Shown here: in pieces, positions 1-5,634 of the stretch
Layout of the letters: every line of letters begins with the position of its first letter
Numbering within the stretch: the stretch's first letter is position 1
The notes under the pieces: model-generated
What the model saw: only the letters and a program-made list of their open reading frames with translations
Told to the model about the DNA's origin: nothing
Database searches by the model: none
Translations under genes and position numbers: made by a program
Assembly (NCBI GenBank): GCA_949127695.1
Contig: CASBQH010000447.1
Span: forward strand, 1-8,342
Reading direction: 5' to 3'
DNA from: Synechococcales cyanobacterium PMM_0073
GTDB taxonomy: Bacteria; Cyanobacteriota; Cyanobacteriia; Elainellales; Elainellaceae
Length of the DNA stretch: 8,342 nt

Positions 1-406
1 AATGCCAGCCCGGAGGCAGCGTGTCAGCCTGCAAGCCCGCCTCGCCGTTTAGCGCCAGCAAGCGACCGGGCGGCAGACTCTTGGCCGAGAACTTTTTGGT
101 GACAATGCCCACTTCCCGCTCGCCCACCACAATTAGACCCATAATCCAGCCCAGCTTGGGCAGAAATATCAGGATCAAAAAACCTGCGCCAATTGGGTAA
201 AGCCAGAACGGAATCGGAATGCCGCCAAGCTGAGCCAGATAGAGCTGGGGAACGCTGGATTTGAGCCTGGGTAACTGAGGTGTAAATGAGGCAGACTGAA
301 CCGAACGAGCTTGCACGGCATAGGTCTGAGCTGGCAAAACAACGGTACTCGCTGTCGCTGCAACTAACGCAGCAGTAGATAATGCTTTGTAAAGGTTGAA
401 TTTCAT
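1..406 (-). CDS. SPFH/band-7 domain (flotillin-like) protein, N-terminal part only
   Basis: The reading frame is open from an ATG at 406-404 to the left edge of the window, giving 135 residues with no stop; the C-terminal part lies outside. Residues 1-33 look like a signal peptide: a basic start (MKFNLYK), a hydrophobic Ala/Val/Leu core, then AQTYAVQA with possible cleavage after residue 30 or 33. A second hydrophobic segment at about 67-94 (FWLYPIGAGFLILIFLPKLG...) is followed by VVGEREVGIVTKKFS, LPPGRLLALNGEAG and TLPPGWH, which is how the SPFH domain begins in cyanobacterial flotillin-like proteins. Such proteins sit on membranes, oligomerise and organise membrane microdomains; the exact role here is unknown. 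No clear Shine-Dalgarno precedes the ATG. The start is chosen because it gives a plausible secretory N-terminus. Family assignment is from memory of the motif, without a search. Confidence 0.8.
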   Translation of the reverse strand, partial: MKFNLYKALSTAALVAATASTVVLPAQTYAVQARSVQSASFTPQLPRLKSSVPQLYLAQLGGIPIPFWLYPIGAGFLILIFLPKLGWIMGLIVVGEREVGIVTKKFSAKSLPPGRLLALNGEAGLQADTLPPGWH

Positions 407-488
407 GTGTAATAACCCTAGTTGAACTGTTGGGAAAGCTGAATGAATCGAGTCAGGCTAGCTTGAGATAGCCGCAGCCAGGGAGTAG

Positions 489-510
489 CTATGCAGTTTG
501 GAACTATGCA
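489..510. repeat. Pair of CTATGCA direct repeats upstream of the SPFH gene
   Basis: CTATGCA occurs at 489-495 and again at 504-510, 15 bp apart start to start, in the 110-bp gap between the GUN4 gene stop and the SPFH gene start. The location suits a regulatory site for the SPFH gene, but nothing else supports that. Two 7-mers this close could also be chance. Confidence 0.3.
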
Positions 511-516
511 TCAACT

Positions 517-1632
517 CTAGCCTAAAGCCAGTTTTAACCAGCCGAGGCTCAAGCCTGAGATCACAAATGCGCTCAGGTGACTGGAGGGCGGCAGCAGATC
601 AATCGGCTGAAGCATGGCGATCCGCTGCATGAGCAGCTTATGGCGTGCCCAGCACCACCAGCCAATCTGCGGAAAGGTGGGCAGATGGCCTCTGGCTGCA
701 TCCAGCGAAAAATCCATAAACTTGTAGCTAATCCAGGTACCGTTGCGCCGCCAGTCTACGCGATCGCCAAATGCTTCAGCTGGCTGGCTGGGAGCCAAAC
801 TGGTCTCGCGCCAGATTTTGAGCTGAGCTAGGAAGCCAAATCGCCCGCCGCTGGCCTCAGACCAGAGCAGATCAATGGTTCGCAGATCAACTAGCGGTAG
901 CCCCTGTAGATCAAGCTCTTCTGGGTCGCGCTCTGCCTTACCACTCCTGCTCCGCATTAGGTTTAGCGTCTCCTCATTCGCGCCCCGCCAGTCTTGCTGC
1001 TTCAGCTTTCTCCAGAGCTGAATATAGTCTGTGCCGCGATCTGTCCAGAGCCGATTGGCCGGAGGAATCTCGTGATTGGGAATTTTGAACAGGCTTTGGA
1101 GCTGCTGCAATTCGGCTTGGCTAGCCTTGGACAGAGGCGTGCTGTTGCAATCATCGCTATTAAACAGATGCCGATCACGATGCAGAGCCTGATATAAAGT
1201 CAAGTCATAGCTCTCTAGCTCAGACTGACTCCATGCAGGCTGTGAGAGCGCTTGGCTTGGAAAGACAGCTTGGTTAATGGCCTCAGTAGTGGTCTGTGTC
1301 AGCTCTAGGCGCAGCCGCACAGACTCTAAAATCGGGCGTCCCTCCGGCAGAGAGTTCAAATTCTGAATAAAGCGGGCTATTCTCAAATAGCTGAGCATTG
1401 ATTGGCAGACTTCGCGCTGCTGGGCATTTGCCTCATCCGCGTCGAGGCCGTAGCTCGCTAACTGATCGTCCAGCGCTGCCTTTGACTGCCAAGAGAGTCC
1501 TTGATTCGCAAACGTTGCCAACTGCCTGTCATTAAACGCTGGCACAGATGGAATCAAGTTAATCAATAAGGCACAGTATGCTTGCTCAATCGCCTCGCGA
1601 TATCTATGAAGGATGGCAGGATCAGTAATCAT
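517..1632 (-). CDS. GUN4 domain-containing protein
   Basis: This 371-residue protein has a GUN4 domain in its C-terminal half. Visible GUN4 landmarks are DYIQLWRKLKQQDW (202-215), ETLNLM (221-226), LPLVDLRTIDLLW (245-257), GGRFGFLAQ (262-270), FGDRVDWR (288-295), W300..YKF and GHLP (315-318), then LLMQRI (333-338). Classical GUN4 binds protoporphyrin IX and Mg-protoporphyrin and stimulates Mg-chelatase in chlorophyll synthesis. Cyanobacteria also encode several GUN4-domain proteins with extra domains whose function is mostly unknown, and this is one of those rather than the core Gun4. Residues 1-195 are predicted here to be mainly helical and Gln/Leu-rich, with no domain that I recognise. About 30 residues after the domain end in a hydrophobic tail (SAFVISGLSLGWLKLALG). 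No signal peptide is visible. The ATG at 1632 has no obvious ribosome binding site. It reads in the same direction as the SPFH gene, 110 bp upstream of it. Confidence 0.82.
   Translation of the reverse strand: MITDPAILHRYREAIEQAYCALLINLIPSVPAFNDRQLATFANQGLSWQSKAALDDQLASYGLDADEANAQQREVCQSMLSYLRIARFIQNLNSLPEGRPILESVRLRLELTQTTTEAINQAVFPSQALSQPAWSQSELESYDLTLYQALHRDRHLFNSDDCNSTPLSKASQAELQQLQSLFKIPNHEIPPANRLWTDRGTDYIQLWRKLKQQDWRGANEETLNLMRSRSGKAERDPEELDLQGLPLVDLRTIDLLWSEASGGRFGFLAQLKIWRETSLAPSQPAEAFGDRVDWRRNGTWISYKFMDFSLDAARGHLPTFPQIGWWCWARHKLLMQRIAMLQPIDLLPPSSHLSAFVISGLSLGWLKLALG
760..767. repeat. HIP1 octamer GCGATCGC
   Basis: A perfect copy of the Highly Iterated Palindrome, an octamer strongly over-represented in many cyanobacterial genomes. 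It lies inside the GUN4-protein gene and supports a cyanobacterial origin. It has no known role in this gene. Confidence 0.85.
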
Positions 1633-1759
1633 TTTGGCAGCGTGACGAGAGGAACGAGGAGCCCGATCTACAAGAGCTAGCAGGCTACTTTGATCTAGCC
1701 CAACTGGCTGTGAAGATATTCAGAACTACAGCGACAGACTCTGTTGTTCCGGCGAATTG

Positions 1760-1780
1760 CCCCTAACTCCCCCCTAACTC
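1760..1780. repeat. Tandem CCCCTAACTC repeat in the MOSC-GUN4 gap
   Basis: The 10-mer CCCCTAACTC occurs at 1760-1769 and 1771-1780, separated by one C and followed by GCCCCC. It lies just past the stop of the MOSC gene, in the 156-bp gap before the GUN4 gene. Short C-rich tandem repeats of this kind are common between cyanobacterial genes. No hairpin or T-run is visible, so it is not called a terminator. Confidence 0.5.
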
Positions 1781-1788
1781 GCCCCCGA

Positions 1789-2598
1789 CTATTGCAAAAT
1801 TTCGACGGGGCTACCTGCTTCTAGCTCGCCTTGGCCGTGATGCACCAGATTCTGACCAAAAATTACGCCCCCAGCGTTACGACGATAGGTGGCCAGCGTT
1901 TTTAGCGGTTCTGCGCCTCTGCGGCTGCCGATAGCTTGATCGGTCGTGGTAATGGCACAGCGTTCGCAGGCGCTGACTAGGCTAAAGCCAACTCCGTTGA
2001 TCTGAATCTGCTGCCAGCGGTCTTCGGCATAGGCGTCGCAGCCTGAAACCACCAGATTTGGGCGAAAGCGGTTCATTGGCAGTGATTCAGGCAGGCGCTG
2101 GTTCAGATCGGCCAGCGAGGCTTCAGAGATTAGCAGCAGCGGATAGCCGTCGGCAAAGCTGACCTGACTGGCGGCAATCTGAGTGGGCTTGACAGGCCGA
2201 CTGTAGCCTGCGCCAATTTTGACTAGCCGCACTGGCTGCTCCAGTATCTCGCTAAACCAGGCTGCTGCCGCCTCGCCTTGGTCAATTGCCTGCGTTGAGT
2301 CGTCCCAGATCTGCACGCTCAGCGGTTCGCCTAGATAATCATACGGCACTTGTAAAGGCGGCTGTCCGGGCGCGCTTAGCTCTAGTGCTTCAGCTCCAAT
2401 TGCGGTCTGAATCAGCGCCATCTGTGGCAGTTCACGCTGCGAGAGAAATCGTCCGGCAGCGTTTATTACCATCCAGTTGCGGTCAAATTTTAGCCCCCAG
2501 TCGTCGAGCTGGGCGGCAGGTAGGGCAATGCCGCGACAGGACTTGACGGGGTAAATGTAGATGGCGCTGAGCTGAATTGGAGAAGTTGAAATTGTCAT
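1789..2598 (-). CDS. MOSC domain-containing protein (YcbX/mARC-like)
   Basis: From the ATG at 2598 the protein is 269 residues. It has an N-terminal beta-barrel MOSC_N region that opens with LSAIYIYPVKSCRG (about 10-23) and continues through DRNWMVI and FLSQRELP. The MOSC domain follows, with SFADGYPLLLISEASL (about 147-162), MNRFRPNLVVSG (about 175-186), CERC (211-214) followed by AITTTDQ, and the closing GQNLV...GSPVEIL. In this family the cysteine of the CxRC segment is the candidate molybdenum ligand. Relatives (YcbX, mARC) reduce N-hydroxylated bases and similar compounds using molybdenum cofactor. No ferredoxin domain, present in E. coli YcbX, is fused here, so an external electron donor would be needed. 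An upstream in-frame TTG at 2679 would add 27 residues. I prefer the ATG because family members begin just before the YPVKSCRG motif and because the longer form would run over the promoter of the divergent amidohydrolase gene. Confidence 0.87.
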   Translation of the reverse strand: MTISTSPIQLSAIYIYPVKSCRGIALPAAQLDDWGLKFDRNWMVINAAGRFLSQRELPQMALIQTAIGAEALELSAPGQPPLQVPYDYLGEPLSVQIWDDSTQAIDQGEAAAAWFSEILEQPVRLVKIGAGYSRPVKPTQIAASQVSFADGYPLLLISEASLADLNQRLPESLPMNRFRPNLVVSGCDAYAEDRWQQIQINGVGFSLVSACERCAITTTDQAIGSRRGAEPLKTLATYRRNAGGVIFGQNLVHHGQGELEAGSPVEILQ

Positions 2599-2656
2599 GT
2601 TGTTCGGGCTAGATCTGCGTGGTTTGGCATAGATTGTCAGCCGCGATACATCTGCT

Positions 2657-2686
2657 GTGACATCACTGCTGTAGACCAAGTATATT
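2657..2686 (+). promoter_or_regulatory. Probable sigma70-type promoter of the amidohydrolase gene
   Basis: GTGACA at 2657-2662 matches the -35 consensus at five of six positions, and TATATT at 2681-2686 matches the -10 consensus at five of six, with an 18-bp spacer. Transcription would start near 2693, leaving a leader of about 11 nt before the ATG at 2704. The -35 box is part of a small dyad, GTGA-CA-TCAC (2657-2666), that could hold an operator. This is a sequence match only. Confidence 0.55.
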
Positions 2687-2703
2687 CTGCATTTCTGAAC
2701 TGT

Positions 2704-4065
2704 ATGTCTACTTTATTAGTCAAGAATATTCATACGCTAGCGACAATGGACGCAACGCGGCGCGAAATCCGCAGTGCGGCGCTGTTTGTTCGGGATAATG
2801 TCGTAGAGCAGGTGGGAACCACCCTAGAGCTACCCACCACCGCAGACGAAGTTTTGGACTTACAGGATCGATATCTGGTGCTGCCCGGTCTTGTGAATAC
2901 CCATCATCACTTTTACCAGACGCTAACGCGGGTTGTCCCTGCCGCCCAAACCTGCGACCTATTCAACTGGCTGCAAACGCTCTATCCAATCTGGGCAAGG
3001 CTTACCCCAGAAGCAATTGCGGTCAGCGCCCAAATGGCCGCAGCGGAGCTAATTTTGTCAGGCTGCACCACAGCCAGCGATCATCTCTATATCTATCCAA
3101 ACGGCAGCAGGCTGGATGACGAAATAGCAGCCGTGCAGGCAGTTGGGCTGCGGTTTCACGCCAGTCGCGGCAGTATGAGCGTGGGTCAAAGCCTGGGGGG
3201 ACTGCCGCCCGACTCGGTGGTGGAGCGAGAGGCAGATATTTTGCAAGATAGCCAGCGCCTAATTGAGCAGTATCATGACAATACTCGCCATGCAATGCTG
3301 CGAATTACCCTGGCTCCCTGCTCACCGTTCTCCGTCTCGCCCGATCTAATGCGTGAATCGGCGGCGCTAGCGCGTTCATATCCCGGTATTCGGTTGCATA
3401 CTCATCTGGCCGAAAATAAGTCAGATATTGAATACAGCTTGGCAACTTTTGGCATGACGCCGGGTGACTATGCAGAGTCGGTGGGCTGGCTGGGCACAGA
3501 TGTTTGGCACGCGCACTGCGTGCAGCTAGACGACCGGGCGATTCAGCAGTTTGGCAAAACCGGAACTGGCGTGGCGCACTGTCCTTGCAGCAATATGCGA
3601 CTGGCTAGCGGCATGGCTCCGATTCGCAAAATGCTGAATCATCAGGTGCCAGTCGGCTTGGGCGTGGATGGCTCAGCCTCAAACGATGGCTCAAATCTAC
3701 TCAACGAAGCCCGCACTGCTTTTCTGATGGCCAGAGTCCGCGAGCTAGATGCTGCCGCCATGACCGCACGGGATGTGTTGGAATTGGCGACGCGGGGCGG
3801 CGCAAAAGTCTTGGGGCGAGATGATATTGGATATCTCGCGCCCGGGATGTCGGCTGATTTTATTGCGGTGAATCTAGATCGACCTGAGCTAGCAGGCGCT
3901 CAGCATGACCCGGTTGCAGCTCTGATTTTTTGTCAGGTGAATGCGGTAGATTACAGCTTTATTAACGGCCAAAAGATTGTCGATCAGGGAATGTTGCTAA
4001 CGGTTGAACTGCCTGTCTTGGTTGAAAAGCATAATGAGTTGGCTAATCAGCTAATGCAGTCCTGA
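2704..4065 (+). CDS. Amidohydrolase, probable 8-oxoguanine deaminase
   Basis: This 453-residue protein belongs to the guanine deaminase/chlorohydrolase branch of the amidohydrolase superfamily. The metal-binding landmarks are intact: NTHHHF with H67 and H69, HTHLAE with H234 and E237, HAHC with H271, and VDGSASND with D322. The composite beta-sandwich is formed by residues 1-60 and about 378-430 (GYLAPGMSADFIAVNL). The family hydrolytically deaminates purines or triazines. The segment SRGSMSVGQSLGGLPPDSVVE (154-174) resembles that of bacterial 8-oxoguanine deaminases such as Pseudomonas Pa0142, so deamination of 8-oxoguanine to urate is the best guess, as salvage or clearance of oxidised guanine. 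Related activities (guanine, isoguanine or hydroxyatrazine deaminase) cannot be excluded by eye. The ATG follows a promoter with a very short leader and no clear ribosome binding site. The gene is divergent from the MOSC gene and converges on trpA. Confidence 0.87.
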   Translation: MSTLLVKNIHTLATMDATRREIRSAALFVRDNVVEQVGTTLELPTTADEVLDLQDRYLVLPGLVNTHHHFYQTLTRVVPAAQTCDLFNWLQTLYPIWARLTPEAIAVSAQMAAAELILSGCTTASDHLYIYPNGSRLDDEIAAVQAVGLRFHASRGSMSVGQSLGGLPPDSVVEREADILQDSQRLIEQYHDNTRHAMLRITLAPCSPFSVSPDLMRESAALARSYPGIRLHTHLAENKSDIEYSLATFGMTPGDYAESVGWLGTDVWHAHCVQLDDRAIQQFGKTGTGVAHCPCSNMRLASGMAPIRKMLNHQVPVGLGVDGSASNDGSNLLNEARTAFLMARVRELDAAAMTARDVLELATRGGAKVLGRDDIGYLAPGMSADFIAVNLDRPELAGAQHDPVAALIFCQVNAVDYSFINGQKIVDQGMLLTVELPVLVEKHNELANQLMQS

Positions 4066-4240
4066 TTGATAATCGCCGTCAAAAATATCGCGGTTGATGC
4101 CGATAAAGCCACCCAGAGCGTTACTGGCCTTGATTACTGGCCTTGACCTTGACTGCGCTTTGAGGCGCGCTGCGGCCTGTCACTTCTACAGCTCCAGTCC
4201 AGTTAAGACCGTAATTTGGCTCAATGCCCTCCACCAGGGG
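4051..4240 (-). pseudogene. Possible frameshifted coding relic in the amidohydrolase-trpA gap
   Basis: On the minus strand a frame runs open from 4240, just after a TAA, through LVEGIEPNYGLNW and TGAVEVTGRSAPQSAVKVKA to a stop at 4123-4121, giving 39 codons without an ATG. That stop is created inside a perfect 13-bp tandem duplication (4121-4133 and 4134-4146). If one copy is removed the frame continues as SNALGGFIGINRDIFDGDYQSG to a stop at 4053-4051, for 58 codons. ASNALGGFIGIN is faintly like the SNxFGFGGxN loop near the C-terminus of beta-ketoacyl synthases, but I would not assign a family on that. Caution: the plus strand also becomes open when one copy is removed, so the openness itself is weak evidence. 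The alternative is ordinary non-coding spacer. Confidence 0.3.
4121..4146. repeat. Perfect 13-bp tandem duplication
   Basis: TTACTGGCCTTGA occurs twice head to tail (4121-4133 and 4134-4146) and is followed by a further partial unit CCTTGA (4147-4152). Thirteen is not a multiple of three, so the duplication shifts any reading frame crossing it. The copies are identical, which suggests a recent slippage event. Confidence 0.9.
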
Positions 4241-4261
4241 TTATAAATAGCTGACCAGACC

Positions 4262-5059
4262 TTACTCGGAGATGGCGGCCTTGAGGCTGCGGCAGAAGGT
4301 CTCAATCGTCTTCAACCCCTGATCGGGTGAGCCTTCGGCCAGTCGTTTAACAAAAGCGCTGCCGACAATTACCGCATCCGCACCCCATTCCATCACCTGT
4401 TTGGCCTGACTCGCCTCAGAAATGCCAAACCCAACGCCAATCGGCTTATCGGTGACGCCGCGCAGATCGGTAATCAATTCCTGCACTCGTGACTCAATTT
4501 TGGTTCGCATCCCCGTGACGCCCGTGACGCTGACCAGATACAAAAAGCCCTGCGTGCGTTCGGCAATGGTGGCAAAGCGGGATTGGGGCGTGGTGGGAGC
4601 CACCAGCAAAATAATCTCAATCCCAAACGCTGCCGCCGCCTGCGAGACTGGCTCCACTTCTTCTAGCGGCAGATCCGGCACAACTAGTCCTTTGGCTCCG
4701 GCGGCGGCAATATCTTTGAAAAACTGCTCAAGGCCGCGATTCAGAATCGGGTTGTAGTAGGTAAACAGCACAATTGGCGCTTTGAGGCTGGGGCTGACGG
4801 CGCTGAGCATTTCCAACACGCTATCGAGGCGAGTCCCTTTGGCCAGAGCGCGGGTGGCTGCCGCCTGAATCACCGGGCCATCGGCGAGCGGGTCAGAATA
4901 GGGCACGCCCAGCTCAATCAGATCTGCGCCACTGCGATCGAGCAATTTCAGCGCCTCAGCCGTAGTCTGCAAATCGGGGTCGCCAGCGGTGATAAACGGA
5001 ATCAGGGCGCATTGACCGCGATCGCGCAGCGCCTCCATGCAGCTTGAAACTGAAGCCAT
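4262..5059 (-). CDS. trpA: Tryptophan synthase alpha chain
   Basis: This 265-residue protein is full length for TrpA, a TIM barrel that cleaves indole-3-glycerol phosphate to indole and glyceraldehyde 3-phosphate and passes indole to the beta chain, TrpB. Clear signatures are PFITAGDPD (21-29), [19 protein letters not shown] (47-65), [11 protein letters not shown] (94-104), [11 protein letters not shown] (124-134), VSVTGVTG (177-184) and the phosphate-binding GVGFGIS (208-214) and VIVGSAFV (230-237). The catalytic pair falls at E49 and D60, the same numbers as in the E. coli enzyme. The ATG at 5059 gives the expected N-terminus, although no strong ribosome binding site precedes it. No other trp gene is nearby, as is usual in cyanobacteria, where trp genes are dispersed. 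A HIP1 site lies within the gene at 5018-5025. The VOC gene lies 63 bp upstream on the same strand. Confidence 0.97.
   Translation of the reverse strand: MASVSSCMEALRDRGQCALIPFITAGDPDLQTTAEALKLLDRSGADLIELGVPYSDPLADGPVIQAAATRALAKGTRLDSVLEMLSAVSPSLKAPIVLFTYYNPILNRGLEQFFKDIAAAGAKGLVVPDLPLEEVEPVSQAAAAFGIEIILLVAPTTPQSRFATIAERTQGFLYLVSVTGVTGMRTKIESRVQELITDLRGVTDKPIGVGFGISEASQAKQVMEWGADAVIVGSAFVKRLAEGSPDQGLKTIETFCRSLKAAISE
5018..5025. repeat. HIP1 octamer GCGATCGC
   Basis: The second perfect HIP1 copy of the window, inside the start of trpA. Together with the copy at 760 it supports a cyanobacterial source. Confidence 0.85.
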
Positions 5060-5122
5060 AGGGGAGTACCGGAAATTAAATGTCCCCCATTCTACCGCTT
5101 GAAGTGCCTTGGCTTAGCGTCT

Positions 5123-5584
5123 TTATGCCGCTGCATAGCTGCTAAATCGGCGCTGGAGTTCTTCAGGGGCGACATCTTCAATATGAGTCGCTAGCATCCA
5201 AAGATGACCAAATGGATCAGCCAATGTGCCAGCCCGATCGCCATAAAACTGATCCTCCACCGGGCGCACGGCTGTCGCTCCAGCAGCCATTGCCTGACCA
5301 AACTGAGCATCGACATCTTCGACATAGAGCATCAGGGTGACTGGCGTCCCGTTTAGCGTCTGCGGACTCTGACAGCCCATCTCTGAGAACTCGTCCGCCA
5401 GCATCACTCGCGCTTTGCCAATCGCGATTTCGGCATGGGCAATCTTGCCGCTAGGAGCAGCTAGCCGCATTAATTCGACCGCCCCAAACGCCTGTTTGTA
5501 AAACTCGATCGCCTGATTGGCTTCGTTCACGATCAAATAAGGTATAGCGGCTTGATAGTCATCGGGAATCGGGTTGACTGCCAT
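5123..5584 (-). CDS. VOC family (glyoxalase/bleomycin-resistance fold) protein
   Basis: This 153-residue protein has the paired beta-alpha-beta-beta-beta modules of the vicinal oxygen chelate fold. The first module has AIPYLIVNEANQAIEFYKQAFG (13-34) and KIAHAEIAIG (47-56). The second has VTLMLYVEDVD (82-92) and FYGDRAGTLADPFGHLWMLATH (113-134). H50 and H127 are candidate metal ligands. It is closest in layout to the PhnB/YdfG-like group (COG2764 type), whose substrates are mostly unknown; members include proteins acting in glyoxal detoxification or antibiotic binding, and no substrate can be assigned here. The ATG at 5584 is well supported by AAAAGGA at 5593-5599, 8 nt upstream, and by a TATAAT box at 5614-5619. 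It follows the TetR-type gene on the same strand with a 50-bp gap but appears to have its own promoter. Confidence 0.88.
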   Translation of the reverse strand: MAVNPIPDDYQAAIPYLIVNEANQAIEFYKQAFGAVELMRLAAPSGKIAHAEIAIGKARVMLADEFSEMGCQSPQTLNGTPVTLMLYVEDVDAQFGQAMAAGATAVRPVEDQFYGDRAGTLADPFGHLWMLATHIEDVAPEELQRRFSSYAAA

Positions 5585-5613
5585 AATTACTGTCCTTTTG
5601 ATAGAACAAATGT

Positions 5614-5619
5614 ATTATA
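5614..5619 (-). promoter_or_regulatory. -10 box of the VOC gene promoter
   Basis: A perfect TATAAT on the minus strand, 29 nt upstream of the VOC start codon. The sequence 17 bp further upstream (TTCATT) matches the -35 consensus only poorly. A 10-bp perfect palindrome, GTTGATCAAC (5626-5635), sits just upstream between the two positions and overlaps the TetR-gene stop, so it could be an operator. Confidence 0.55.
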
Positions 5620-5634
5620 CGGCAGGTTGATCAA

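Noticed and set aside
2657..2666. GTGACATCAC as a CRP-type (TGTGA-N6-TCACA) site
   Set aside because: The half-sites are separated by only 2 bp instead of 6, so it does not fit the known site geometry.
2599..2679. N-terminal extension of the MOSC protein from a TTG at 2679
   Set aside because: The 27 extra residues are unlike the family N-terminus and would cover the promoter of the divergent gene; the ATG at 2598 places the YPVKSCRG motif at its usual distance from the start.
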